64,000 nt of DNA from Symsagittifera roscoffensis (lineage: Eukaryota > Xenacoelomorpha > Acoela > Convolutidae): NCBI RefSeq assembly GCF_963678635.1, contig NC_087062.1, forward strand, positions 55,068,473 to 55,132,472, written 5' to 3'. A model generated the notes under the pieces. The model searched no databases. It saw only the letters and a program-made list of their open reading frames with translations, and was not told the DNA's origin. The position numbers and the translations under genes were made by a program. Positions 45,009 to 55,974 of the stretch are shown here, one piece after another (position 1 is the first letter of the stretch; every line of letters begins with the position of its first letter).

Positions 45009-45428
45009 TTGGAAATATGGTCTTGAGAAGAATATGAGTATTTTTTTATTAAACATCTTTAGCGTTTTGTTATTTAAATTTTCATTGAGTTATCTTTTTG
45101 TGAAATAGAGTTAGTTTGTTTCTGTTTTTTTTATTTTATTCTCGATTTTTGTGGGAAATCTTGCCTCCGCTGACCTGATGTTTATTGTGTATCTGTAGGT
45201 CGCTCAATTTGGCCAAAGTAGCGCGTAAGCATTGTATCTCGCTGTTTATTTAGAGGTTTTTATCGGCTTTTTAAAGCGATCTCCCTTCGTAAAGATCCGC
45301 CCTAAAACACTTGCGAAGTAGATGGCTTTGAAAACGCTGTCTATAGTTTGTTAATTAGTAGAAGTGAAGTTTAAAAGTCTCCTCGACTTGCGGTGTTTCT
45401 GCAAGTTTATAGGCTCTGAAAATCTTTC

Positions 45429-45501
45429 AGTCTTCAGACGGATTCGAACCGTCGATCTCCTGTTTACAAGACAGGCGCATTAACCACTGTGCTACAAAGC
45501 C
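45429..45501 (-). tRNA. tRNA-Thr (TGT), C71A variant
   Basis: Same allele as 36061: G2/A71, C13/A22, stronger T stem, proximal TTTT. Confidence 0.65.
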
Positions 45502-45919
45502 TTGAGCAGGTTCTCTTGAGAAGAATGTGAGTTTTTTTTGTAACCATCTGTAGCGTTTTCTAATTTTAATTTTCATTAAGTTATCATTTTGCGGATTAGA
45601 GATACACTGTTTCTGTTTTGTTGCTTTTGTTCTCGTTTTGTGTTGGAAACCTTGCCTCTGCTGACCTGATATTCATTTTGTGTCAGTAGGTCGCTCAATT
45701 CGGCATAAGTCGCGAGGAAGCATTGAATCTCGTGGTTTTTTTACAGGTTTTTACCGGCTTTTTTAAAGCGTCTCCTGTCGTAAAGATCTGCCCTAAAACA
45801 CTTGCGAAGTAGATGTCTCTGAAAAGGCTGACTTTAGTTTGTTAATTAGTAGTAGTGAAGTTTAAAAGTGTCCTCGACATGCGGTGTTTCTGCAAGTTTT
45901 TAGGCTCTGTAAGTCTTTC

Positions 45920-45992
45920 AGGCTTCAGACGGATTCGAACCATCGATCTCCTGTTTACAAGACAGGCGCATTAACCACTGTGCTACAAAGCC
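45920..45992 (-). tRNA. tRNA-Thr (TGT), A-type
   Basis: Standard A-type. Confidence 0.78.
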
Positions 45993-46410
45993 TTGAGAAG
46001 GTTCTCTTGAGAAGAATGTGAGTTTTTTTTGTAACCATCTGTAGCGTTTTCTAATTTTAATTTTCATTAAGTTATCATTTTGCGGATTAGAGATACACTG
46101 TTTCTGTTTTGTTGCTTTTGTTCTCGTTTTTTGTTGGAAACCTTGCCTCTGCTGACCTGATATTCATTTTGTGTCAGTAGGTCGCTCAATTCGGCATAAG
46201 TTGCGAGGAAGCATTGAATCTCGTGGTTTTTTTACAGGTTTTTACCGGCTTTTTTAAAGCGTCTCCTGTCGTAAAGATCTGCTCTAAAACACTTGCGAAG
46301 TAGATGGCTCTGAAAACGCTGACTATAGTTTGTTAATTAGTAGAATTGAAGTTTAAAAGTCTCCTCGACTTGCGGTGTTTCTGCAAGTTTATAGGCTCTG
46401 AAAATCTTTC

Positions 46411-46483
46411 AGGCTTCAGACGGATTCGAACCATCGACCTCCTGTTTACAAGACAGGCGCATTAACCACTATGCTACAAAGCA
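46411..46483 (-). tRNA. tRNA-Thr (TGT), B-type
   Basis: Standard B-type. Confidence 0.76.
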
Positions 46484-46906
46484 TTGAGAAGGTTCTCTTG
46501 AGAAGAATGTGAGTTTGATTTTTTTGTAACCATCTGTAGCGTTTTCTAATTTTAAGTTTCATTAAGTTATCTTTTTGCGGATTAGAGATACATTGTTTCT
46601 GTTTTGTTGCTTTTATTCTCGTTTTTTGTGGGAAATCTTGCCTCTGCTGACCTGATATTCATTTTGTGTCAGTAGATCGCTCAATTCGGCATAAGTAGCG
46701 AGAAAGCATTGAATCTCGTGGTTTTTTTACAGGTTTTTACCGGCTTTTTTAAAGCAATCTCCCGTCGTAAAGATCTGCCCTAAAACACTTGCGAAGTAGA
46801 TGTCTCTGAAAAGGCTGACTTTAGTTTGTTAATTAGTAGAAGTGAAGTTTAAAAGTGTCCTCGACATGCGGTGTTTCTGCAAGTTTATAGGCTCTGTAAG
46901 TCTTTC

Positions 46907-46979
46907 AGGCTTCAGACGGATTCGAACCATCGATCTCCTGTTTACAAGACAGGCGCATTAACCACTATGCTACAAAGCC
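46907..46979 (-). tRNA. tRNA-Thr (TGT), intact 5' half
   Basis: 2467-bp counterpart of 44440. Confidence 0.84.
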
Positions 46980-47402
46980 TTGACAAGATTCTCTTGAGAA
47001 GATTGTGAGTTTTTTTTATGTAACCATCTTTAGCATTTTCTATTTTTAAGTTTCATTAAGCTATCATTTTGCTGATTAGAGATACATTGTTTCTGTTTTG
47101 TTGCTTTTATTCTCGATTTTTTGTGAGAAATCTTGCCTCTGCTGACCTGATATTTATTGTGTTTCAATAGGTCGCTCAATTCGGCAAAATTCGCTTGTAC
47201 ATTGCATCTCTTCGTTTATTTAGAGATTTTTATCGGCTTTTTCACAGCGATCTCCAGTGGTAAAAACCTGCCTTAAATCTTTTGCAAATTAGATGGCTCT
47301 GAAAAGACTCGGACATCAGTTTTATAACTAGAAGAAGTGACGTGTAAAAGTGTATTCGACATGTAGTTGTTTAGCAAGTTTATAGGCTCTATAAGATGAC
47401 TC

Positions 47403-47475
47403 AGGCTTTGGACGGATTCGAACAAGCGATCTCCTGTTTACGAGACAGGCGCATTAACCACTATGCTACAAAGCC
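47403..47475 (-). tRNA. tRNA-Thr (CGT), T-stem mismatches
   Basis: Counterpart of 44936. Confidence 0.66.
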
Positions 47476-47895
47476 TTGGAAATATGGTCTTGAGAAGAAT
47501 ATGAGTATTTTTTTATTAAACATCTTTAGCGTTTTGTTATTTAAATTTTCATTGAGTTATCTTTTTGTGAAATAGAGTTAGTTTGTTTCTGTTTTTTTTA
47601 TTTTATTCTCGATTTTTGTGGGAAATCTTGCCTCCGCTGACCTGATGTTTATTGTGTATCTGTAGGTCGCTCAATTTGGCCAAAGTAGCGCGTAAGCATT
47701 GTATCTCGCTGTTTATTTAGAGGTTTTTATCGGCTTTTTAAAGCGATCTCCCTTCGTAAAGATCCGCCCTAAAACACTTGCGAAGTAGATGGCTTTGAAA
47801 ACGCTGTCTATAGTTTGTTAATTAGTAGAAGTGAAGTTTAAAAGTCTCCTCGACTTGCGGTGTTTCTGCAAGTTTATAGGCTCTGAAAATCTTTC

Positions 47896-47968
47896 AGTCT
47901 TCAGACGGATTCGAACCGTCGATCTCCTGTTTACAAGACAGGCGCATTAACCACTGTGCTACAAAGCC
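47896..47968 (-). tRNA. tRNA-Thr (TGT), C71A variant
   Basis: Counterpart of 45429. From here to 49377 the order also matches 36061-37541, about 11.83 kb lower. Confidence 0.65.
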
Positions 47969-48388
47969 TTGAGCAGGTTCTCTTAAGAAGAATGTGAGTT
48001 TGTTTTTTTTGTAACCATCTGTAGCGTTTTCTAATTTTAATTTTCATTAAGTTATCATTTTGCGGATTAGAGATACATTGTTTCTGTTTTGTTGCTTTTA
48101 TTCTCGTTTATTGTGGGAAACCTTGCCTCTGCTGACCTGATGTTCATTTTGTGTCAGTAGGTCGCTCAATTCGGCATAAGTCGCGAGGAAGCATTGAATC
48201 TCGTGGTTTTTTTACAGGTTTTTACCGGCTTTTTTAAAGCGTCTCCTCGTAAAGATCTGCTCTAAAACACTTGCGAAGTAGATGGCTCTGAAAACGCTGA
48301 CTATAGTTTGTTAATTAGTAGAAGTGAAGATTAAAAGTCTCCTCGACTTGCGGTGTTTCTGCAAGTTTATAGGCTCTGAAAATCTTTC

Positions 48389-48461
48389 AGGCTTCAGACG
48401 GATTCGCATCATCGATCTCCTGTTTACAAGACAGGCGCATTAACCACTATGCTACAAAGCA
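48389..48461 (-). pseudogene. tRNA-Thr (TGT), B-type with broken B box
   Basis: B box GATGCGAATCC and U1/C72, as at 36555. Confidence 0.65.
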
Positions 48462-48884
48462 TTGAGAAGGTTCTCTTGAGAAGAATTTGAGTTTGTTTTT
48501 TTTTGTAACCATCTGTAGCGTTTTCTAATTTTAAGTTTCGTTAAGTTATCTTTTTGCGGATTAGAGATACATTGTTTCTGTTTTGTTGCTTTTATTCTCG
48601 TTTTTTGTGGGAAATTTTGCCTCTGCTGACCTGATATTCATTTTGTGTCAGTAGGTCGCTCAATTCGGCATAAGTCGCGAGAAAGCATTGAATCTCGTGG
48701 TTTTTTTACAGGTTTTTACCGGCTTTTTTAAAGCGTCTCCTGTCGTAAAGATCTGCTCTAAAACACTTGCGAAGTAGATGTCTCTGAAAAGGCTGACCTT
48801 AGTTTGTTAATTAGTAGAAGTGAAGTTTAAAAGTGTCCTCGACATGTGGTGTTTCTGCAAGTTTATAGGCTCTGTAAGTCTTTC

Positions 48885-48957
48885 AGGCTTCAGACGGTTT
48901 CGAACCATCGATCTCCTGTTTACAAGACAGGCGCATTAACCACTGTGCTACAAAGCC
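48885..48957 (-). tRNA. tRNA-Thr (TGT), A-type
   Basis: A-type with T60 to A in the T loop (plus GGTTTCG). Confidence 0.76.
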
Positions 48958-49376
48958 TTGAGAAGGTTCTCTTGAGAAGAATGTGATTTTTTTTTGTAAC
49001 CATCTGTAGCGTTTTCTAATTTTAATTTTCATCAAGTTATCATTTTGCGGATTAGAGATACATTGTTTCTGTTTTGTTGCTTTTGTTCTCGTTTTTTGTT
49101 GGAAACCTTGCCTCTGCTGACCTGATATTCATTTTGTGTCAGTAGGTCGCTCAATTCGGCATAAGTCGCGAGGAAGCATTGAATCTCGTGGTTTTTTTTA
49201 CAGGTTTTTACCGGCTTTTTTAAAGCGTCTCCTGTCGTAAAGATCTGCTCTAAAACACTTGCGAAGTAGATGGCTCTGAAAACGCTGAATATAGTTTGTT
49301 AATTAGTAGAAGTGAAGATTAAAAGTCTCCTCGACTTGCGGTGTTTCTGCAAGTTTATAGGCTCTGAAAATCTTTC

Positions 49377-49449
49377 AGGCTTCAGACGAATTCGAATCAT
49401 CGATCTCCTGTTAACAAGACAGGCGCATTAACCACTATGCTACAAAGCA
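49377..49449 (-). pseudogene. tRNA-Thr (TGT), B-type with altered B box
   Basis: B box GATTCGAATTC as at 37541, U1/C72, and A37 to T in the loop CTTGTTA, a position that is nearly always a purine. Confidence 0.62.
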
Positions 49450-49870
49450 TTGAGAAGGTTCTCTTGAGAAGAATTTGAGTTTGTTTTTTTTGTAACCATC
49501 TGTAGCGTTTTCTAATTTTAAGTTTCGTTAAGTTTCTTTTTGAGGATTAGAGATACATTGTTTCTGTTTTGTTGCTTTTATTCTCGTTTTTTGTGGGAAA
49601 TCTTGCCTCTGCTGACCTGATATTCATTTTGTGCCAGTAGGTCGCTCAATTCGGCATAAGTCGCGAGAAAGCATTGAATCTCGTGGTTTTTTTACAGGTT
49701 TTTACCGGCTTTTTTAAAGCGTCTCCTGTCGTAAAGATCTGCCCTAAAACACTTGCGAAGTAGATGTCTCTGAAAAGGCTGACTTTAGTTTGTTAATTAG
49801 TAGTAGTGAAGTTTAAAAGTCTCCTCGACATGCGGTGTTTCTGCAAGTTTTTAGGCTCTGTAAGTCTTTC

Positions 49871-49943
49871 AGGCTTCAGACGGATTCGAACCATCGATCT
49901 CCTGTTTACAAGACAGGCGCATTAACCACTGTGCTACAAAGCC
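49871..49943 (-). tRNA. tRNA-Thr (TGT), A-type
   Basis: Standard A-type. Confidence 0.78.
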
Positions 49944-50361
49944 TTGAGAAGGTTATCTTGAGAAGAATGTGAGTTTTTTTTGTAACCATCTGTAGCGTTT
50001 TCTAATTTTAATTTTCATTAAGTTATCATTTTGCGGATTAGAGATACACTGTTTCTGTTTTGTTGCTTTTGTTCTCGTTTTTTGTTGGAAACCTTGCCTC
50101 TGCTGACCTGATATTCATTTTGTGTCAGTAGGTCGCTCAATTCGGCATAAGTCGCGAGGAAGCATTGAATCTCGTGGTTTTTTTACAGGTTTTTACCGGC
50201 TTTTTTAAAGCGTCTCCTGTCGTAAAGATCTGCTCTAAAACACTTGCGAAGTAGATGGCTCTGAAAACGCTGACTATAGTTTGTTAATTAGTAGAATTGA
50301 AGTTTAAAAGTCTCCTCGACTTGCGGTGTTTCTGCAAGTTTATAGGCTCTGAAAATCTTTC

Positions 50362-50434
50362 AGGCTTCAGACGGATTCGAACCATCGACCTCCTGTTTAC
50401 AAGACAGGCGCATTAACCACTATGCTACAAAGCA
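50362..50434 (-). tRNA. tRNA-Thr (TGT), B-type
   Basis: Standard B-type; last regular Thr copy. Confidence 0.76.
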
Positions 50435-50857
50435 TTGAGAAGGTTCTCTTGAGAAGAATGTGAGTTTGATTTTTTTGTAACCATCTGTAGCGTTTTCTAA
50501 TTTTAAGTTTCATTAAGTTATCTTTTTGCGGATTAGAGATACATTGTTTCTGTTTTGTTGCTTTTATTCTCGTTTTTTGTGGGAAATCTTGCCTCTGCTG
50601 ACCTGATATTCATTTTGTGTCAGTAGGTTGCTCAATTCGGCATAAGTCGCGAGAAAGCATTGAATCTCGTGGTTTTTTTACAGGTTTTTACCGGCTTTTT
50701 TAAAGCGTCTCCTGTCGTAAAGATCTGCCCTAAAACACTTGCGAAGTAGATGGCTCTGAAAAGGCTGACCTCAGTTTGTTAATTAGTAGAAGTGAAGTTT
50801 AAAAGTGTCCTCGACATGCGGTGTTTCTGCAAGTTTATAGGCTCTAAAAGATTTTTC

Positions 50858-50930
50858 GGTGTTTGGACGGAATTGAACATTCACTCTCCTGTTTAGAAGA
50901 CAGGCGCATTAACCACTATGCTACAAAGCC
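50858..50930 (-). pseudogene. Thr-type tRNA with TCT (Arg) anticodon, degenerate
   Basis: Loop CTTCTAA reads TCT. G2/A71 and C3/C70, and the T arm is altered (GGAATTGAACATTCAC). Array-edge copy; edge copies of tandem arrays commonly decay. Confidence 0.65.
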
Positions 50931-51191
50931 TTGACAAGATTCTCTTGAGGAGAATGTGATTCTGTTTTTATGTAACCATCTGTAGCGTTTTCTAACTTTA
51001 AGTTTCGTTAAGTTTCATTTTGTGGATTAGAGATACTTTGTTTCTGTTTTGTTGCTTTTATTTTCGAGTTTTTGTGAGAAATCTTGCCTCCGCTGACCTG
51101 ATATTTTTTGTGCGTCAGTAGGCCGCTCACTTCGTAAAAGTCGCTTGTACATTGCACCTCGTCGTTTATTTAGAGATTTTTTCGGCTTTTT

Positions 51192-51200
51192 CACAGACTC
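51192..51200 (-). pseudogene. 9-nt stub of tRNA-Arg at the Thr/Arg boundary
   Basis: CACAGACTC (one change from CACAGACCC) after Thr spacer CGGCTTTTT, then ATGAGGGTAAGTG. Same type of join as the five inside the Thr array. All Arg-type sequence lies above it. Confidence 0.72.
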
Positions 51201-53142
51201 ATGAGGGTAAGTGTTGGTTTTTGATTGAGGCAACACTTTGTTCAATAACTGTTTGTCAAAAAGTGCGATGCTTCTTCTCTTCTGTTTTTCTGTAGGTTCC
51301 TATTTTTTTAAGGTTTGTTTTATTCGATAGTAAGTTTTCACAGTTTCTAGATTTTTCAAAATGCTTCTTTGAGCTTAACTCTTTCTCGCGGCAACGAAAT
51401 TCTGTTCGAATTGACTTTTTTGGTTTCATTATTTGTGAAACTTAGCAAATTGTTGTCGCAAGCAGTTTGAATTTTTTCGGAGTTTTTATCGATGTTGAAA
51501 AATTAATTTTTTATCCAAAACGTCCTGTTGAAATTTTTGAAAACTATCACTCGTGTTATTTGTTTGAGATGCTTCCAATTCTTTTATCACTTTTCATTGC
51601 ATGTCTTAAATTGTTTTTTAAATGATAATTAGTTTTGAACTTCTGCTCACTAGAGTAGAATTGTGTAGTGGAGCATATTTAGCTTAAATTCATCCTTTTC
51701 ATCCATACTAGCAAGCCCGTCTCCGTTAATCAATTGACTCGTAAAAAATTAATTGTTGTTCTGATCAAGCTATCCAAGTAACGAAACTTTGAAATATTTT
51801 AAAAAAACTTCATGCAGCAAATTAGATGGCGAAATCTAATTTTTTTATATGGAAGCAATTCAAATTATGAAACATTGAAATATTTCAATGTGTTATAGAG
51901 TCTTTCTTTTTCATGCGTAATTGTTCCTAATAAAACTAAAAATGAAAGCCTACAAATGAGAAGAATTTCCTTTCTAAGTAACATCAGCTTTTTTATATTG
52001 TTTGTCGTGACTTTATGTCTATTTTTTCTTAAGTGCTGACTCGAAATAAAACATTGGCCGGTGATATCAATTGAAGACACTGTTAAGTTCTTCTGAATGT
52101 CTATTAATTTGCTTTATATAACTTTTGTTCTGAATCACTTTTTTAAATTAATGTAGTTGTATAGTAAAATTCTGTTCTGGAGCTCAACAGTTAAAAATGT
52201 CTGGGCTGTTCTTCCTTAAGCACTTTTTTCAAAATAATGGTAGATGATAATAAGTATTCACAATTTCTAAGTTTTTCAATATGCTTTTTTTGTTTTTGTT
52301 GTTTGTGAAACTACGCCAATTGTTGTCGCAAGCAATTTTGGGTGTTTTTTTGGAGTTTTTGTTGATGCTGAAAAAATAATTTCTATCAAAAACGTTGTTG
52401 AAATTTTCGGAAACGTTCTGTTGAAAAAGTGTCAATTTTTGATTGACGGAACTTTTTTTGTTAAATAACTGTTTGTCAAAAGGTGCGACGCTTCTTGTCT
52501 TTTGTTTCTAACAGGTTCATTTTCTATCGAGGTTTGTTTTAATTGAAAAGATCCTCAAGCAAATTCTATGGAGTCTTTCTCTATTTTAAGCGTAATTATT
52601 AACATCAAACTTAAAAATGAAAGCCTCCCAATGAGAAGAAACTCAATTCTAAGTAAAAACATTCTAATTATAGTGTTTGTCGTGAATTAATGCCTTGATC
52701 CTCTACCTTCTTTTTCACTTGTCGTAAAGTGTTGATTCAAAAATAAAACAATGGGCGGTGTTATCAACTGAAGAGGCAATCAAGTTCTGCTTAATAGTTT
52801 ATAGTTTGCTTTAAAAAACTTTCGTTTGAATCAATTTTTGAATTGTTGTAGTTGTATAGTAAAACTTTGTTCTACAGCTCACTCAAATAAATGTGTGTGG
52901 GCTGTTTTTCTTTAAGCGCTATTTTCTAAGTAATACTGGATGATCGTAAGTATTCACATTTCTTCTTTATGTATTCTTATCATTTTTCATTGCACCTCAT
53001 AAAATAATTTCTAAATGATAAATAGTTCTGAATTTTTTCACACTAAAGTAGAATCGTGTAGTGGAGCAATTTTAGCTTAAAATCATCCTTTTCTTTCATA
53101 TTTGAACTGTTTTGTAAGTACTTTTGTATAGTAAAAAGTAAT
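51201..53142 (-). repeat. Arg-type units that have lost their tRNA
   Basis: Contains Arg spacer blocks in order, but at about 51713 the unit breaks into satellite (AAGCCCGTCTCCGTTAATC) where a tRNA would follow. At about 52430-52445 spacer GTTGAAAAAGTGTC joins 5' flank TTTTTGATTGACGG with no tRNA between. A longer segment with ATGAAAGCCT and AATAAAACATTGG also appears, as in 52.6, 54.2 and 55.2 kb. No gene seen. Confidence 0.72.
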
Positions 53143-53214
53143 CGAGTCTGGCTGGATTCGAACCTGCAATCTCCTGAGTTGTAGTCAAACGCGTTATGGT
53201 TGCGCCACAGACCC
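53143..53214 (-). pseudogene. Arg-type tRNA, D-loop deletion, ACA anticodon
   Basis: One base missing in the D loop (TTATGGTTGCG). Loop CTACAAC reads ACA. T stem has A51/A63. Pairs in the acceptor are kept, and a T5 terminator lies just beyond. Confidence 0.68.
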
Positions 53215-53895
53215 ATGATGTTAAGTGTTAGTTTTGTTTGGTGCGACATTTTGTTCAATAGCTGTTTGTCAAAAAGGGCTACCCTTCTTGTCTTATGTTT
53301 TAAATAGGTTCATGATTTATTAAGGTTTGTTTTAATTGATAGTATTTTCATATCTTTTTAAAAATCTTGAAGTTGTGTTGTAAAACTCTGCCCTAAACCT
53401 GATTTAATTAAAAGTGTATGGTCGTTCTACGAAGCATTTTTCTCAAAGTAATGCTGAATGATCATAAGTCTTCACAAATTCCAGGTTTATTTACATGCTT
53501 GTTCGAGCTTAACTATTTCGCAAAAGTTACTCACGACAACAAAATTCTTTTCGAATTGATTTGTTTTTTGGTTTCATTGTTTGTGAAACTTTGCAAATTG
53601 TTGTTGCAAGCAGTTTTGGGTTTATCTTTGAAGTTTTTTTTGATGTTGAAAAAATAATTCTTATCGAAAACAATCTGTTGAATTTTTGGAAAACTTTCAC
53701 TCGTGTAATTTGTTCGAGATGGCTTTCAATTCTTTGATCATTTTTCATTGCACTTCATAAAATGGTTTCTAATTGATAATTAGTTTTGATCTTTTTCACA
53801 CTTAAGTAGAATTGTGTAGTGGAACAAATTTAGCCTAAAATCATCCTATTCATTCATCTTCAAACTGTTTTATTTGTATTTTCTGATAGTAAAAT

Positions 53896-53976
53896 CCATG
53901 CTGGCAGGTGTCGAATCTGTAATCACCTGATTCGATGGTTCGTTGTTAGACGCGTTATCAGTTGCGCTACAGAACC
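53896..53976 (-). pseudogene. tRNA-Arg relic with 8-nt insertion
   Basis: Recognisable GCTGGCAGG...CGCGTTATC...GCGCTACAG, but about 8 nt are added around the anticodon arm (ATTCGATGGTTCGTTG). The T arm reads GTGTCGAATCTG and the acceptor is mismatched. Confidence 0.72.
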
Positions 53977-54927
53977 ATGATGGTCTCTGTCGGTTTTCGA
54001 TTGAATCAAAGTTTTGTTCAATAAATGTTTGTCGTAAAGTGCAACGCTTCTCCCTCTTATGTTTTTTAGTTGTTTCATTTTTTTGAGGTTTGTTTTATTT
54101 GATAGTATTTTCGAAAAGGTTGTATTGATCTTTTTTATGCGTAATTGTTCACATTAAACTTAAAAATGAATGCCTCCCAATGAAAAGAAACTCAATTCTA
54201 AGTAAAAACTTCTCAAATATGTTGTTTGTCGTGTCTTAATGCCTTCGTCCATTAACTTCTTTTTCATTTTTCTCTAAAGCGCTGTTTCAAAAATAAAACA
54301 ATGGGCAGTGTTATCAAATGAAGAGGCTATCAAAGTCTTCCTAATGGCTTGTAATTTGCTTTACATAACTTTCGTTTTGAATCACTTTTTTTTGTATTGT
54401 AGTTGTATAGTTATACTCTGTTCTAGAGCTCTACAAATGAAAGTGTATGGGCCATTCTTCCTTAAGCTTTATTTCCAAAATAAAATTGGATGAAAATAAG
54501 TATTCACAATTTCTAGATTTTTTCACATGCTTCTTTGAGCTTAACTATTTCGCAAAAGTTTCTCACGGCAACAAAATTCTTTTCGAATTGATTTGTTTCT
54601 TGGTTTCATTGTTTGTGAGGCTTCGCAAATTGTTGTCGCAAGCAGTTTTGGATTTTTCTTCGAAGTTTTTGTTGATGCTGAAAAAGTAATTTTTATCGAA
54701 AACAATCTGTTGAATTTTTGGAAAACTTTCACTCGTGTAATTTGTTCGAGATGGCTTTCAATTCTTTGATCATTTTTCATTGCACTTCATAAAATGGTTT
54801 CTAATTGATAATTAGTTTTGATCTTTTTCACACTTAAGTAGAATTGTGTAGTGGAACAAATTTAGCCTAAAATCATCCTATTCATTCATCTTCAAACTGT
54901 TTTATTTGTATTTTCTGATAGTAAAAT

Positions 54928-55008
54928 CCATGCTGGCAGGTGTCGAATCTGTAATCACCTGATTCGATGGTTCGTTGTTAGACGCGTTATCAGTTGCGCT
55001 ACAGAACC
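54928..55008 (-). pseudogene. tRNA-Arg relic with 8-nt insertion, duplicate
   Basis: Same relic 1032 bp higher, same insertion. Confidence 0.72.
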
Positions 55009-55556
55009 ATGATGGTCTCTGTCGGTTTTCGATTGAATCAAAGTTTTGTTCAATAAATGTTTGTCGTAAAGTGCAACGCTTCTCCCTCTTATGTTTTTTA
55101 GTTGTTTCATTTTTTTGAGGTTTGTTTTATTTGATAGTATTTTCGAAAAGGTTGTATTGATCTTTTTTATGCGTAATTGTTCACATTAAACTTAAAAATG
55201 AATGCCTCCCAATGAAAAGAAACTCAATTCTAAGTAAAAACTTCTCAAATATGTTGTTTGTCGTGTCTTAATGCCTTCGTCCATTAACTTCTTTTTCATT
55301 TTTCTCTAAAGCGCTGTTTCAAAAATAAAACAATGGGCAGTGTTATCAAATGAAGAGGCTATCAAAGTCTTCCTAATGGCTTGTAATTTGCTTTACATAA
55401 CTTTCGTTTTGAATCACTTTTTTTTGTATTGTAGTTGTATAGTTATACTCTGTTCTAGAGCTCTACAAATGAAAGTGTATGGGCCATTCTTCCTTAAGCT
55501 TTATTTCCAAAATAAAATTGGATGAAAATAAGTATTCACAATTTCTAGATTTTTAA

Positions 55557-55974
55557 AATGCTTCTTTGAGCTTAACTCTTTTTGCAAAAGTTTCTCACGG
55601 CAACAAAATTCTTTTCGAATTGATTTTTTTTTGGTTTTATTGCTTGTGAAACTTAAGAAATTGTTGTCGCAAGCGGTTTTGGGTTATTCTTCAGAATTTT
55701 TGTTGGTGTTGAAAAATCGATTTTTACCGAAAACTATCTGTTGAATTTTTTTGAAAACATTGACGCGTGTAATTTGTTTGAGATGGCTTTCAATTTTCTT
55801 ATCATTTTTCTCTACACCTCATAAAATGGTTTCTAAATATTAAATAGTTTTGAGCTTTTTCACTCTAAAGTAGAATCGTGTAGTGGATCATCTTTAGCTT
55901 AAAATCATACTTTTCAATCATATTTAAAATCTGTTTGGTAAGTACTTTTGTATAGTAAAAAGTAATTTTGCTTA
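55557..55974. repeat. Arg spacer, no gene
   Basis: Standard Arg spacer blocks (CGGCAACAAAATTC, CGTGTAGTGGATC) with no tRNA. Confidence 0.7.

Larger units (their letters stand above)
44400..47970 (-). repeat. five-unit higher-order repeat, period 2467 bp
   Basis: tRNAs at 44440, 44936 and 45429 recur at 46907, 47403 and 47896, each exactly 2467 bp higher, with matching spacers. Confidence 0.85.
1..51191 (-). repeat. tRNA-Thr tandem array (about 492-bp units)
   Basis: Head-to-tail units, each with one minus-strand Thr-type tRNA and about 420 bp of spacer. Reading the plus strand upward from a tRNA, the spacer has these recognisable blocks: a short dyad (TTCTCTTGAGAA), a T-rich tract, GATTAGAGATACATTG, TTGCCTCTGCTGACCTGAT, GGTCGCTCAATTCGGC, TCTCGTCGTTTATTTAGAGG, TAGATGGCTCTGAAAAG, AAGTTTAAAAGTG, and CAAGTTTATAGGCTC just before the next tRNA. 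I see no gene other than the tRNA in the spacers. Copies differ by point changes and small indels, and neighbouring groups are more alike than distant ones, as expected from unequal exchange. Confidence 0.95.
53661..55556 (-). repeat. 1032-bp tandem duplication in the Arg array
   Basis: 53661-54525 and 54693-55556 are near identical at a constant 1032-bp offset. Each carries one tRNA-Arg relic and the long spacer form. No protein gene supported. Confidence 0.88.

Noticed and set aside
51201-53142. 5S rRNA or U6 snRNA hidden in the Arg spacers
   Set aside because: I found no recognisable 5S internal control region or U6 core sequence on either strand.
54308-54493. Hydrophobic small ORFs in the Arg array (54308-54493, 55340-55525, 62090-62353)
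   Set aside because: T-rich spacer translates to Phe/Leu-rich peptides. Two are identical only because of the 1032-bp duplication. No conserved start or frame in other units.
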